A stretch of DNA of 64,000 bases from the NCBI GenBank assembly GCA_947579605.1, contig OX388322.1, forward strand, positions 11,470,001-11,534,000, read 5' to 3'. Positions 25,046 through 37,840 of this stretch are shown here, piece by piece (the stretch's first letter is position 1; every line of letters starts with the position of its first letter). Origin of the DNA: Athripsodes cinereus. Lineage: Eukaryota > Arthropoda > Insecta > Trichoptera > Leptoceridae. The notes under the pieces are model-generated. The model made no database searches, had not been told where the DNA came from, and saw only the letters and a list, made by a program, of their open reading frames with translations. The translations under genes were made by a program, and so were the position numbers.

Positions 25046-25710
25046 AAAGAAAGCATGATTTAAATAGCACAAGAAACAATAAGTATTAATAAGCTGTTGA
25101 GTCTTCTAATTAAACAGCTGACTACGTATTCACCCACCAGCCACTGTGTGCAGTTTAGGTACCTATATGATTAAGAATAAGAAATGTATCACCTGTATCT
25201 CTGTCAGTTCATTGTACTGATACACATTTATTATAATATATTAATGCAACATAATATTATTATTTGAACAACAAAACAAGCATTAAGTATATACCTATAA
25301 TATAAAGTTCAATAAAAATATGCGTGTTACATAATCACGCACTCAAAATAAACAACATAATAAATATATTGTAGCAGGAGAGAATATCTGATTTAATATA
25401 TATGTATTATTATGTTGATACATAGATACAGATATTTTGTTATACACTTCTAAAGTGTGACTTCATCTGAAGTTTGCACTCCAACTGTCGAATTTTGTGG
25501 TGATTTCCCATACAAAAATGGTTGTAATAAAACAGCAAAATTTATGAAATATTAAATGAATATGACCCGTCAAAATGTTACAAAGTTTCTCATTACACCG
25601 TCATTTAATAAGTAAGGACAAAAAATAATTGAACCCAAAAAGTGAAAATGTCTATACGAGTAATAGTGGTCATTTGTAAAATCGGTTTTTCATGTTCATT
25701 ACAATCAATT
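25046..25710. other. AT-rich DNA without recognised genes
   Basis: Nothing is recognised here. Confidence 0.3.
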
Positions 25711-25754
25711 AGTTCATTGGCTACCCCGTTTGTGGGAATCGGCGTGATGGTGTA
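25711..25754 (+). repeat. Relic of a LINE 3' terminus, plus orientation
   Basis: TTGGCTACCCCGTTTGTGGG followed by AATCGGCGTGATGGTGTAC matches the layout of the RTE-like LINE ends in this window (CTACCCCGCGAGGGAAGCGG then CGTGATGGTATGTATG). Only the last 40 or so bases of the element are recognisable. Confidence 0.55.
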
Positions 25755-26808
25755 CATAAATAGATATTACAATATTTGTAAAATAGTGAACACAATTATG
25801 CAAAATATGTAAGCACATCATAATAAGTTTTATTGTGATTTAATATCCCAACCTACTAAACGAACAAAACACCCCACACAAATTTGTATGAAATTGAAAC
25901 TATTAAGTTATTTTGTGGGACGCACCTACAGAGGGCATATTACAAGTGAGAAGTACAATTTATTAGAGTAGGCACCTACATAATTGTTGATGTTAGTTGT
26001 ACGAGTATAATCATCTAACTGTATATTTAACAATGTACATACATTTCAGATTAATAATGCACTTTAGTTATACTTTATGAAGTGACATAGTAGAACTAGG
26101 TGGAGCAGGTGATCAAAAATTTAACTTCGTTATTCGTTCATTATTTAACAAAAAAATCTATTATCCATTACAGTTAAAAGAAATTATTTAACGAATTTAA
26201 CGAAAAATCTATTATCCATACCAGTTAAATGAAATTTTAAGACGAGAAGGTAAAAATAAAATAAAACCAGATTTAACCAGTACATATATTTAAATTGTAT
26301 CTAAATTAATTTCGTAACGAAAGAGTAATGTTTTAATCATTTACGAAGTAATTTAAAAGTTAGGCACCTTTTTAACTTCATTAACTATCGACAACGGATT
26401 AATGAGTTAATGTCCAGCTTTGGAACTTGAGCAATATTATACCATTTTATAGTCACAATGATAAGTAAATATATGGTATTGTTACTAATTAATTAATAAT
26501 ATCTAAATACTTAAGTCTGGCATTTCTATTCGTTAATCAAACTGTTTGACATCAGATAAGATAAATCAAACAAAATGTGCAAGTGTCTCATTATTATTTA
26601 AGTTATTTTTATATTAGTTACTTACCCACGTATATTTTACATAGATACGGGTCACTCTTTATACTATATTTAACTTATTAATTAGTATAGATATAGGTTC
26701 TATACTTGTATGTTTTATTAAAAATATGTGCAATCTGCGTATAAAATACGAGTACATTTAAATTTGTTATTAGTACCTACTTGAAATGTTCTCTGTTTCA
26801 GAGGATGC
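25755..26808. other. AT-rich DNA without recognised genes
   Basis: There is a short direct repeat (AAAAATCTATTATCCAT) near 26150 and 26200. No gene is seen. Confidence 0.35.
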
Positions 26809-26890
26809 TGATGATCGATAGTCTGATAGTCAAGTATTGGATTTACAATCGGGAGATCTCGGTGTCTAATACCATGTACGACGCATTCCA
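26809..26890 (+). mobile_element. Degenerate tRNA-like SINE head
   Basis: GATGATCGATAGTCTGATAG followed by GGGAGATCTCGGTGTCTAA lines up with the head of the SINE at 24915-25045 (GATGATCGATAGCCTGGTGG ... GAGATCTCGTGTTCGATTC). The B box has decayed. Confidence 0.45.
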
Positions 26891-28944
26891 TCTTTAAAGC
26901 ATATCGCTTACTGTAAAGGTTTTAAAGGGCTTCCAACAAATTCAGATTCATTATTTTGTATTATTATAATTCCTGCACAGTTGACTTGCTGTTTGTAATA
27001 AATTCTAAACGTTTTGTATCGTATACAGATTACCTTGGTGAAGGATGAAGGTTCTCAATAGAAAAATCACTAGAGGGATGAAAATGTTTCTAAATGAAAA
27101 CCTGGTTGAATGTCAGCAATTCGATTTGCAAATATTTTGCCAACAATGTTTTTCATTAGGTATAGTATGTGTCGGTATGTAAAGTGGAAGCCTTGGGCCG
27201 GTTTGTCCAGAGCCCATGTGGGTCATACTCACACTCAATCAGTACTACAGCTACAGTGAGTATATAGAGATGATAAAGTATGTAAGTATAAAGTATATGT
27301 AGGTGGAGACCTGTGGAATGCTGCAAGAGTGAGGGGGCCGGCAAGGAGGGGAGAGGCATAAACCTGATAGTCAACTGATGGTGCGATGGATTCCGATACA
27401 ATAACGACCTACTCCCTGAACACACGGCATTTCATGTGACAGCAGGATGCAATATACGCCTTACCAAACGAATGATAAAGACAGAAATATCAAAACAGAC
27501 ATAAAAAACGTTCGATTATGTTTCCCAGTATTCATTCGATTGGTAGTATTATTAAAATCAGTAGAATTAATATCCCCAACAACTTATTTACAGCGAAACT
27601 TTTTACATTATTTTTCCTTCTCACAATACTTTACTTCAGTATGTGACAATTTAACAGAAAGAAATCAGGTTAACGGTTAAGTTTTTATTAACTAGGTGAC
27701 ACGTGTGGTATCTTATAGTACGCCCAGAACATAAATCAAGATTAAATATTTATTTACATTAATAAAAAAATATCATCTTGATACAAATATCTTATCACTT
27801 CTCGTCTCACATTAAGAAAGCAAAGACATTCTATTGCAGAGGTATGATAATATACCAATTTTATGATCAAATAACATAAGTTTTACTTTTATTTTAATAA
27901 CATCTTTAATGCACGTTTAAAATCTTTTGCGTGGTCATCTTAAAAAATATTTTTTTGACCTATAAGCTTTGTTTTGTTATGTGAGAAAAATAAACAAAAG
28001 TACCTAGGTGATGGTAAAAGTTATTTTTCATAATTTTATGCATATGCATATATTTATTTATAAAAAAAAACTATCTACTCATAGTTTTTTCTTTGTTTTA
28101 CTAAATTTTATGAAAAACACAACTTCCTAACATAAGAGGTTTTAAAAGTGTAACGACGATACACTTTTTAATTCCAAAAAAAAAAGGTTAATCGAGCCAC
28201 GCATGAGCTTCTGATCAAGATATTGTGAGTCAAAAAGGACACATGAAAACTTCTACCAAAAATCATAAAAAAATAAATTTAAACACGGAAATTTTATAAA
28301 CTTCCCTTTTAGAACTCATATTATGACCTCAAGGGCGCCATATTTATTTATTTATTTATAATAATATTGTGAGTCTATTGTCCGAAACTATCAGTTTATT
28401 ATTAACGACATCCTAACGAAATGATTTTCGTACAAGAATTTACACAAAACTTCGTAATTAGAATTTAGTTTGTAGATTATTGAAGGACATTGACAGTTGA
28501 CTTGACCATTCAGTTGACTGATTTTTAAATAAAGTCTAATTATTATTTGATTGTATAGTGTCTTTTTATAATTACTTTAGAACTGTTTTGTTTGCATTTA
28601 TCTGCAATTAATTCTTGCAGAATTGTCTAAATTTGAATTGTGAACCATATCAATTGCCTACCACAATGCCTTGCAAACTGGTATATACTGTATAATAATT
28701 GACAACCTATACATAATCAAGCTTTTTGCCTGCATTTTTTATTTTTATTTTAAAGTTATTTACTTGTTTGTTTTAAATTTTTATTTTTTAATTTTACTGT
28801 GCATATTTATGTTGATTGTTATAATTTTGCTTGAAATTTCTTATAAGTGTATGTTGTATTGATTTGTGAATTATCGTGTAAAAAGCTCATGTCGTTTGTT
28901 GTGTGTAAATAAATAAATATTTCTCTTACGTAAATAACAATATA
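26891..28944. other. Mostly AT-rich DNA; GC-richer patch at 27170-27440
   Basis: The patch 27170-27440 (for example GCCTTGGGCCGGTTTGTCCA and GGGGGCCGGCAAGGAGGGGA) is compositionally different and could be a decayed mobile element. I found no TIR, TSD or convincing frame; the 89-residue minus-strand frame there has no recognisable domain. Confidence 0.3.
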
Positions 28945-29751
28945 CGCTGAGAAAAATACTCACAGCGAATCATTGGTACGTACTAGGGATGTTGCGGATG
29001 CCGAATTTTACACATCCATGGATGTGAATGCGGATGCGGATTTTAGTAAGCTCACATCCGCGGATGTTTAAGATGTTGTAGAAAAAAAGTATATGAATTA
29101 AGAATTAAAATAATGATATAGTAATTATTGAATTTTACTAATTACAATTAGTAAATGAAGTTAAAATAGGAGAATTATACGTAATAAAAAGTAATATTGC
29201 CGCCTTCTCTGATTCAAGCCAGTTACGCTAAGGTTCATAAATAAGACCCGTGCTACTTAATAATTGTTCACTAAGAGCACTGCCTACAAACGCGTCGGAT
29301 CTTCTCACCAATTTTTTCGTTCCCATTGGTTAATTTCATGTGCGACCGGCAAGCGCCATTCGCCGACTCCGCCTAATTTCTTTCTTGTCGCAACTTGTCT
29401 TACATCCGCATCCGCATGATCATCCCGATTGATTATTGCGGATGCGGATACGGATGCAGATGTCCAAATACATGCGGAAGCTCCTCATTTACGGATGCGG
29501 ATGCGAATATTCGCGACATCCCTGGTACGTACTATCAGATTAGGACCAGAGATAGTACAAACGATTCATTAGTACAAATCTATAATATTAACTTTTTGAA
29601 AACAAATCGTTGGTAAATTTACAAACAATTTGTTTGCGAAAAGTTAATATTATAGATTCGTACTAATGAATTGTTTGTACTATCTCTAGTCCTAATCTGA
29701 TAGTACGTACCAATGATTCGTTGTGAAATTTTGTTAGTATTTTTCTCAATG
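28945..29751. mobile_element. Foldback Tc1/mariner-like MITE, split by a hAT MITE
   Basis: Left end CGCTGAGAAAAATACTCACA and right end, read inversely, CATTGAGAAAAATACTAAC are flanked by TA on both sides (28943-28944 and 29752-29753). The whole element is one long inverted repeat: the left arm (28945-28983 plus 29533-29617) pairs with the right arm (29618-29751) around GGTAAATTTAC. Removing the inserted 541-bp element and one TSD leaves about 258 bp. Shared phrases such as GATAGTACGTACCAATGATT link it to copies at 7364 and 34447. TA flanks point to Tc1/mariner-type mobilisation. Confidence 0.75.
28984..29524. mobile_element. hAT-type MITE with GGATGC repeats, inside the foldback element
   Basis: Ends are TAGGGATGTTGCGGATGCCG and, read inversely, CAGGGATGTCGCGAATATTC. 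Both flanks are GTACGTAC (28976-28983 and 29525-29532), an exact 8-bp TSD. The subterminal regions carry many copies of GGATGCGGAT or its complement (29010-29060 and 29400-29515), arranged in opposite orientation at the two ends, probably transposase or host binding repeats. The GC-richer core (29205-29395) holds no recognised gene. Confidence 0.85.
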
Positions 29752-31217
29752 TACATTGGTTCTAGCATTTTTATTTTTGGCAAATAAATACACATAAAAG
29801 TAATACAATATATTACAGTAGGTAGACTGGTAAGTACTCAAGTACCTAAATGTTTTGAAGCATGTTATTAAAAAAAACAGATATATACCTACTTCAATAC
29901 AGGTTTTATAAACGTCAATAAACAATAAAATATAACATTACATTTAACAATACATAACAACAGCTACGAGTAGGTACATACCTACACATAAGTATATTTA
30001 CGATTTATTATTACTTCATTACAGTGACCCTGGCATAATGTATTAATGTAAACATTTAGTGTAATTTTTTATATTGTGCCAACTAATGAAAGAGCTATTT
30101 GTAGTTACGTTTACGAAGTAGGTATGTAGGTTATCAACAGCCTTATCTAACATAAGAAAATCCTTTCCAATACAATGATTCACTCAATTCATAGAAAACA
30201 AATAAAATATCACTATATTTTCAATAAAATCAGCGTCTTTCTACCGTACTGTACTATTGGACAAGCCTTTTTCACAGTACACCACTCCTCTGTAAACGGA
30301 ATGAGAAAGTTAGGAATATCATGAAAAGTGATGACTAACAAGACGTGAAAACTTTTTGAAAAGAATTTTTCAAATGCATGAAACGAACGTTTGAAAAAAA
30401 TAGTCTGTGAACTTCCTTAATATAGTCCTCCAACAATTTGATAGATTTAGTTATGGGTGGACAATATTACCAACAACCTGCTTTACCCGATTTTTTCACT
30501 CTAAAGTATTTTGGTACGTCCTCTTAATCATTGTTTTAACATTTTGTTAACAATAAAAATGTGGGATTCTCTCAAAGGATATGATGCAATAACTGAAGAA
30601 TTAAGCTAAAATAAATGGACACCTAGATGAATAGAATTTAAAATGTTGGGTAATTTTGATTGTAAAACATTTAAAAAGTATGTAGACAAATTACAAATAG
30701 GTACACAGTACATGTGTACACACATGCTCATATAATTATTCTCATTCGAGTTTAGTACAATATTATTAATATTGATAGGTGGTGTAGGTAATTTTATTGA
30801 TACGTGAAGTAGGCTACTACCAGTACATACCTACTATGAAAACTATGGACACATTATATTATTATTATTAGTTGGACATAGCAAACACATTGCAAGGTCG
30901 ATTGTTGATCACGACTCGCCCCTGGCAGTACGTAGAACACTATACTACTAGAGCAGATTACAGTATACCTACTGTTGTAGGTATAGGCTCTATCGGATAT
31001 TGTGAACCTTTAACCCAACTCAGGGAATAGTATCAACATCACATCACATCTCATGACCTCTTAGGATTATACTGTCCATAAACTATCAGAATAAATCATT
31101 TACAATAACTAACAGATGAGTATTATCCAAAAAAGTAATTCTATATAATACCTACATAGATGCTTGTATATTGAACAATTTATGAAATGTTAATTTTGAT
31201 ATTTCGTCGTTACTACT
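29752..31217. other. AT-rich DNA without recognised genes
   Basis: No supported feature is seen. Confidence 0.35.
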
Positions 31218-31297
31218 GTTTTTTTTTTTTTTAAAGATATATCTGGGTTTTGTTTGTTATAAACCCAAATACAACCTTATACACCTTTCACAGTAAG
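31218..31297 (-). mobile_element. SINE 3' tail fragment, minus orientation
   Basis: A T-run followed by AAAGATATATCTGGGTTTTG and TTATAAACCCAAATACAACC and ending CACCTTTCACAG is the complement of the tail at 12740-12848. The tRNA-like head is missing. Confidence 0.7.
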
Positions 31298-31429
31298 CTA
31301 CTACTTTAATAGGATGATTATGGAATATTGCTCATATTCTACACTTTCAGTGATTCAGGTAAAATTACTTCCAAGTATAAATATGTTTTTTTTTATGCAT
31401 ATTTGCTTTAATGTTTTAACATAATAATA

Positions 31430-31645
31430 TGTATAGACAATTCACACAGATCGAGCTAGTCCTAAACTCAATACTAATCTTGTATAATTATGGGTTCTAA
31501 CACGACTATACACATACTTATACAATGCACCAAACATCTAACACACAGACCTAGAATAATTAGAAAAACGTCATTTTTCATTTTGCCCTGACCGGGACCT
31601 CGTGACTCAAAGGCAAGACCATTACATCCGCGCTACAATAACCGT
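31430..31645 (-). mobile_element. Possible second tRNA-like SINE family
   Basis: On the minus strand 31645-31575 reads TTATTGTAGCGCGGATGTAA, then TGGTCTTGCCTTTGAGTCAC, then GAGGTCCCGGTCAGGGC. This is an A-box-like TAGCGCGGATG and a B-box-like GGTCCCGGTC at tRNA-type spacing. The following 140 bases are an unrelated tail. The B box is imperfect and no second copy lies in the window, so this is tentative. Confidence 0.35.
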
Positions 31646-32740
31646 CTATAAATAAAAACTATTTCAAATACGTACTTCATTTTAATTCTAGTTTGAATTA
31701 TAATATATTATATTTTTTGTAGATTCAAATGTATCAACTTGTCGCCAAAAGAAATGTGTTTCTGTGTTTTTTTTTTACTTGCCACCCACTTCTAGTTTTC
31801 ATCTTATTATCTCGCGTTCTATATTCCGGTAGGATTACAAAGGCGAAGAGCTGCTTTTCTGTATTCTACTGTTCCAACATCATTAATCTCCAGAACTACG
31901 AATATTTTAGGCTCATTATCTTGCAAGTATTTAAAATATATTCTTCTCCCCAAAGCACGAGCTACGCTCAATTTTGGGGAGTAATTGTATTAGGAAAAAA
32001 TGTATTATTTTATTGTTCAATTATTGTAAATGATATTTGTGTTTAATAAACTATTATTATTATTATTATTATATTCTCATTATCTGAAAGAGAGGGTGTG
32101 AGAAAACGCGAACGTGCGAGAACTACGAGTACGTGCTTGAACAGGTGGAGCTAATTCTGAAGAACTATTATTGAAAGAGTAAAATAAACTGTCGTGCATT
32201 TATGAGAAATTGCAGAAATGTGGAAGAAGCAATAAAAGTATGCAAGGGTTGATCAATATGGCGTTCCACTTGACATACAGCGTGAGGTTATAGTATAACA
32301 TAGTATCTTGTAGTAAACTAATGGTTTTCCACATCTGAGTAGGTGCCTACATAAATACTCTCTGTCTTCGGGTCATTTTAATAGTACCTACATTTATATT
32401 AAAATACCACATTACATTATTACAATATTATGTTGTAGGTAGGTACTTCATTACTTTAACATTGTGTCTGTATGCTTAGCTCTAAATTAATAACCATTAT
32501 TAGGCTTAATACATCATAAATCAACAGTTACCTAATCTTTACAATTACTAAAAACTATTTATTAAATAAGACTATAATTGAAAACAACACTGTTCGAATT
32601 CCACTACGTTGGATTAATAGGAACTAATATTTTCGCCTAGCTTATAGGCATCCTCAGGGAAACTGAAATTAAGAAAATTAAGAAACTGAAACCGAAATTA
32701 TTAAATTTAAGTTTCTATATAACTGAAAATACTATACAAT

Positions 32741-32778
32741 ATCACGGCACATTCCACAAGTGGGGTAGCCAGCGGACT
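32741..32778 (-). repeat. Relic of a LINE 3' terminus
   Basis: On the minus strand it reads GTCCGCTGGCTACCCCACTT followed by GTGGAATGTGCCGTGAT. It aligns with the relics at 9789, 25711 and 34025 and with the ends of the RTE-like LINEs. Confidence 0.5.
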
Positions 32779-34024
32779 AAATTAAAGTAACACACGCAGA
32801 TAAATAGGTAAAACATGAAATAACTATGTTTAATTATCAATTTGAATGAGAGAATAAGTAAAATTTTAGACACGTAGCGCAAAAGAAATTATAAATCTTG
32901 AGTATGTCACATACAATTATGTGGATATTGGATATTACTGTAGGTAGATTATGCCGTGTATTGTTTAAACATAGTAAGTAGATAATACTATCACTACATA
33001 GTATGTATTGATAACTAATCTAAGGCCAGGGCTCCACATAATAACACGCAAATTGAAAAGCCATCTACTATATTATTAATAGAACGATTCCTAATGCGAC
33101 GTTTTGATACCATATCACTCATGCGATGCAATACATTTTAACTTTACTTAAAATCTACCAATATGCAATTAAATTACTTTTGCAAATCGAACCTCCTAGA
33201 ATTATACCTAATGATATTGAAAATGTAATAATAAAACAATTTGGCATTATTTATAAACTAAGACGTACTAACAAGATGTTATTCAATAAGATTTACTTAT
33301 TTATTTTTCACACTTATCTATACCTAAAAGTTATGCAACGTAAACCGAATATTTATAATTCGAATCAAAACCACTTATCGAATTCGATCACATATTCAAA
33401 CTGCACAATGTGTAGGTAATGTATAAACTTTGGAAATACATGAGCTCAGCAGAATTCATGACTGTAGTCAATGTTTGACGACTGACTACATACATAAGCA
33501 CTTCGGTCTTCAAAACTGAAGGATCGATTATAAAGCTAAAGAGTGGGCGTATGTCCAAATAGTAAAGGATATTTCAGAAAATATCAAAACTTAATTCATA
33601 ACGATTTAATCAATAAATAATCGGAATGTTTTATACTTAATAATTATAACCTGAATAAATTTTTAATAATTCAAGCATTAATAATAAAATCATAACAGGT
33701 ACATTTGGCTACCTCATTCCATGAGAATTTTTCAATAACCTTGAATGTATGGGTGGCTGAACGTCAACATAATATTACTCATTAAACATTGAGATAAGAA
33801 GGTGAATCAAGGACTAATAACATATGTAGATAGACTACTACGGTATTATAGTATTAGGTATGTACAGTAAAAAATCACGGATGTTCTCACAGCTACAGAA
33901 CACCAATCAATGTAGATAGTGATGTCATATGAAAGAATTACAAATCATCAGTGTAATGTGTTCATGGCTAATAACGTAATATCAAATGTTCATATTATTA
34001 AATATCGAACTTACTTACATTCAT

Positions 34025-34064
34025 ACCATCACAGTATTTCTCTCAAATGAGGTAGCCAGCGGAC
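34025..34064 (-). repeat. Relic of a LINE 3' terminus
   Basis: On the minus strand it reads GTCCGCTGGCTACCTCATTT, then GAGAGAAATACTGTGATGGT. The final GTGATGGT equals the last bases before the tetranucleotide tail in the full RTE-like copies. Confidence 0.5.
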
Positions 34065-34446
34065 TTACTGCATGCAATAAACATGCAATTTATCATCTTC
34101 GTGCCAAAAAAGTTAAGACATTCAGGATGGGTTGCATACCTCATAGCTGAACTGAAGATATTAAATGTCTCAAACGTGATGTTTTACGAATACCTGCTTT
34201 TTACAAGACATTCAAAAACTTACAAAAAGAGTGGGAGGTCAATTCTTTATCGGGGACCCCATGGGTTAATAATATCTAACTTATAGATATGAATTTAAGT
34301 GACAGTTTGAACATCATGTAAAGTAAATTGCAGTACCTACTAAGTACATTCCGACCTACAAATATCCTCCAAACATTATTAAATCATAGATATATTATAT
34401 ACATATCTAACTGTTAATATCGAAATATGATAATACAATCTTTCAG

Positions 34447-34639
34447 TAGTGAGAAAAATAGCTAAGAAGTTACATTAACCTTTCGCAAACAAATCGTGGG
34501 TAAATTTACCAACGATTTTTTTTGCGAAAAGTTAATATTATAGATTCGTACTAATGAATCGTTTGTACTATCTCTGGTCCTAATCTGATAGTACGTACCA
34601 ATGATTCGTTGTGAAATTTCGTCAGTATTTTTCTCAGTG
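34447..34639. mobile_element. Internally deleted copy of the CACTGAGAAAAATAC foldback MITE
   Basis: The right arm from TTTGCGAAAAGTTAATATTA to TTTTTCTCAGTG and a following TA match the element at 28945-29751. The left arm is shortened to GTGAGAAAAATAGCTAAGAA joined to CTTTCGCAAACAAATCG, so about 60 bases are missing. It shares the central TAAATTTA. Confidence 0.7.
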
Positions 34640-35112
34640 TAGAATGATCTTGAGAGAGTTCCTGAAAATTATACAAATTTATACGTTGTATTTCATCGTA
34701 TCATCTATTCGTTTTCATCATTGATATTATACGTATTTGCTTTCAGTACTCCATAAACGTATTCGGACATAATATATCATAATTATTCCAAAATACTGAT
34801 ATGCCTATTCTTTGTCAATTAAATTTACCTGGCGGACGATTGCGTAAATGCAATTGATGTTAATGAAAATGATATTTATACAATTGCCATACACAGTACA
34901 CAGTTAATGAAAATTATATTTATAAAAACACCATACACATTGATGGAAGTAAATATGATATTGCTTATAGTATTTTGGATTCTTGGTTTTGAATGTAAAA
35001 TATTCTGACATCAGTCGTAAAATAACAAGGTCGTTCCTCACACGACCCGTGACCTGTGCATTCCGACTTGTATCTCTGTGGATAGCTAACTTAATAGTTT
35101 GCACTGGGCTGT
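34640..35112. other. AT-rich DNA before the composite
   Basis: There is a short tandem phrase (ACAATTGCCATACACAGTA / ATTTATA..CACCATACAC) near 34870-34935. No gene is seen. Confidence 0.3.
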
Positions 35113-35617
35113 AAATGATGCAGTGACGGCTTGTTCATATGGGCAGCGTGGGCAATGACCCGCCAATCATTTCATTGTAATCATAAAACAATATCAGAAA
35201 AATTAAAAATTCTACTACGATGCAATCTATATACTGGATCTCTGCGCTGCGTAGTACTGTATAATATACATATCTGTTGAAAGTTGCATACTGACACACG
35301 CACAAGTATGTAGGTATGTATATGTAACGCTTCAGTCTTGTCACCCAATAGGTACGAATATATATGTCATCTCGGGACAATTTTTGACTTGCCCAAAGAA
35401 TGTATGAAGATTTTTAGTAGGTAGTTACATGCTTACTGTTTTTTTTATATGAAGATTTTAATGATATCGGGGCAACTCTAAAGCTTGCCCCTAGGGAGAT
35501 TATCTCGAATATAACTAATCGATACAGTGATATTCTAGAGGCAAAAGGGACAACACATATACAAACTAACAAATATTGTCGTGTACATTAGCAATGGTTT
35601 GCTGATAAAAACACGTA

Positions 35618-37840
35618 TATTACATACATACATACATACCATCACGCCGCTTCCCTCGCGGGGTAGGCAGAAAGGATCGAGCGCCACTTCCTTCTATCCT
35701 TGCATACATCTTTCGCTTCCGTCACTGTCATACAATTCCTCATGCATGCTCTCCTGTTCAACGTGCTCAACACGTGACCGTCCTGTAGGATTTGATTTAA
35801 ATGATCTTGCCATTTAATCCTCGGACGTCCACGTCTCCGAGCACCATTCCTCTCAGCCAAATATATCTTCTTAGTCATTCTGTCCTCATTCATTCTTTCC
35901 ACGTGCCCAAACCATCTTAACTTATTTACATTCATCCTTGTTATTACACCAACTTTCATTCCACATTCCTTTCGTATATCACTGTTACGCACACGATCTC
36001 TCAGACTTTTACCACACATCCTTCTCAACGATCTCATTTCCACTGCATTTATGCCACTTTCATCCTTCTTTAACCATGTCCACGTCTCACTTGCATACAT
36101 AAGTGTTGGCACTAAGATAGCAGAGTGCACCAACCTTTTAGCTGTGGTGGATATGTTTCTATTTGCAATTATTGGTCGGATTGCACCATTTACCTTATTG
36201 CCAGCAACTTTTCTCCTTTCAATATCGCTTTCACACTTCCCATCTCTCGTGAACAAACTACCTAAGTACACACATTCGTCAACTTGCTCTAACACTTCGT
36301 TGTCAATCATTATCTGGCATACTGTTCTCTCACTTCCTCTTTCAAACACCATGATTTTTGTCTTTTTTGCATTCATTCTCAATCCATTAATCGCACAATT
36401 TTCATACACACACGTCATCATTCGCTGTAGATCACTTTCACTTTCAGCCATCAATACCAAATCATCGGCAAACATTAACGCTTTTACATTCATCCCATTC
36501 ATATCAACACCTACATTCATTTCTTTCAATGGACGAATACAATGATCAATGTATAGGTTAAAAAGCCATGGCGACATCACGCACCCTTGTTTTACTCCTT
36601 TTGTCAGTGTGAACCATTCCGACAGGTTATTGTTCACTCTAACACACGCGGAACTTCCTGTATATAGGGACGCAATAGCGCGAATTAGCCGACTACCCAC
36701 CCCACACATTGATAGTACTTGCCACATTTTCTCACGATCTACTCTATCATAAGCCTTTTCTAGATCAACAAACGCGCAGAAAAGCTTCTGGTGTTTCTCC
36801 AGGAGCTTCTCTGTCACCATTCGCAGGGAGAAGATCTGGTCCACACACCCTCTACCACTCTGAAAGGCACCTTGCACATCCCATACATTCGTCTCAGTTA
36901 CTTTTCGAACTCTTTCAATCAATATTCTTGCATACAGTTTCCCCACCGAGCTCAGCAGACTGATAGCCCGATAACTCCCGCATTCTAGTCTTGACCCCTT
37001 TCCTTTGTATAGAGGGCATATCACAGCTTTTCGCCAGTCTTCTGGCGTGCAACCTTCCCTCCAACACTGGTTAAAGAGTGCATGACACCATTCGAGAGTC
37101 CTCAGCCCACTCAGACTGATGAATTCCGTAGAGATCATATCATACCCAACCGCTTTGCCATTCTTCGATTTCTTCAATGCATTCTTAACCTCATCCATAG
37201 TTATTTCTTCATCCCTTGTTTCATTCGCATTTTCCCTTTCACTATTCTGGCTTGGATATTCGCCCCCACTTTCAAACAGCTCCTCAAAATATTCTTTCCA
37301 TCTATTCACAACGTCAACACCATTCATTAACATACATCCCTCTTTATTTCTAATCGCATTCATACTATTCATCTCATTGCTGCTTCTTTTACGCTTAACT
37401 TCTTTCCAAAACATTTTCATATTTTCTTTCACACTTTCCGACAATTTCTTACACTCTTCCTCATCCAATAATTTCTTTTTTTCCTTAATCAGTACCTTAA
37501 CTACTTTCTTACATCCCTTGTACATTTCTCTAGCACTCTCAATTTTTTCTTGATCTAGATAACGTGAAGCTAACACATCCATCCATGCATTCTTCTTCTT
37601 CCTAACTGCGTCTTTAACCTCATCATCCCACCATGCATCACCTTTTTTTTGTCCAATCACAGTTTCTCCACAGATATCTTTTGCACAGTCCACTAGCACT
37701 TGTTTCATCACACTCCATCTCTCTTCTACACTCAGTCCATTGCCTTCATTTGCATCAAATTTCATACATGTTTCTCTTTCATACTTTTCCCTGCACTCCT
37801 TCTCGTTCAACTTTTCGTATATTATCTGACTCCAAAAAAA
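35618..37840 (-). mobile_element. RTE-like LINE copy 1, 5' truncated
   Basis: The 3' end, read on the minus strand, is GCGGCGTGATGGT followed by a (GTAT)n tail at 35618-35637. A short tandem-repeat tail instead of poly-A is typical of RTE-clade elements. The 5' limit is uncertain (37740-37912) because no endonuclease domain is present and copy 3 starts even further in. Copies 2 (44687-45826) and 3 (61833-63627) are closely related. By eye, copies 1 and 2 differ at about five residues over their common 370, so both inserted recently. Confidence 0.85.

Larger units (their letters stand above)
31646..34446. other. AT-rich DNA with two short LINE 3'-end relics
   Basis: Apart from the relics listed at 32741 and 34025 and a (TTA)n run at 32050-32072, nothing is recognised. 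The frames at 31729 and 33126 are AT-driven. Confidence 0.35.
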
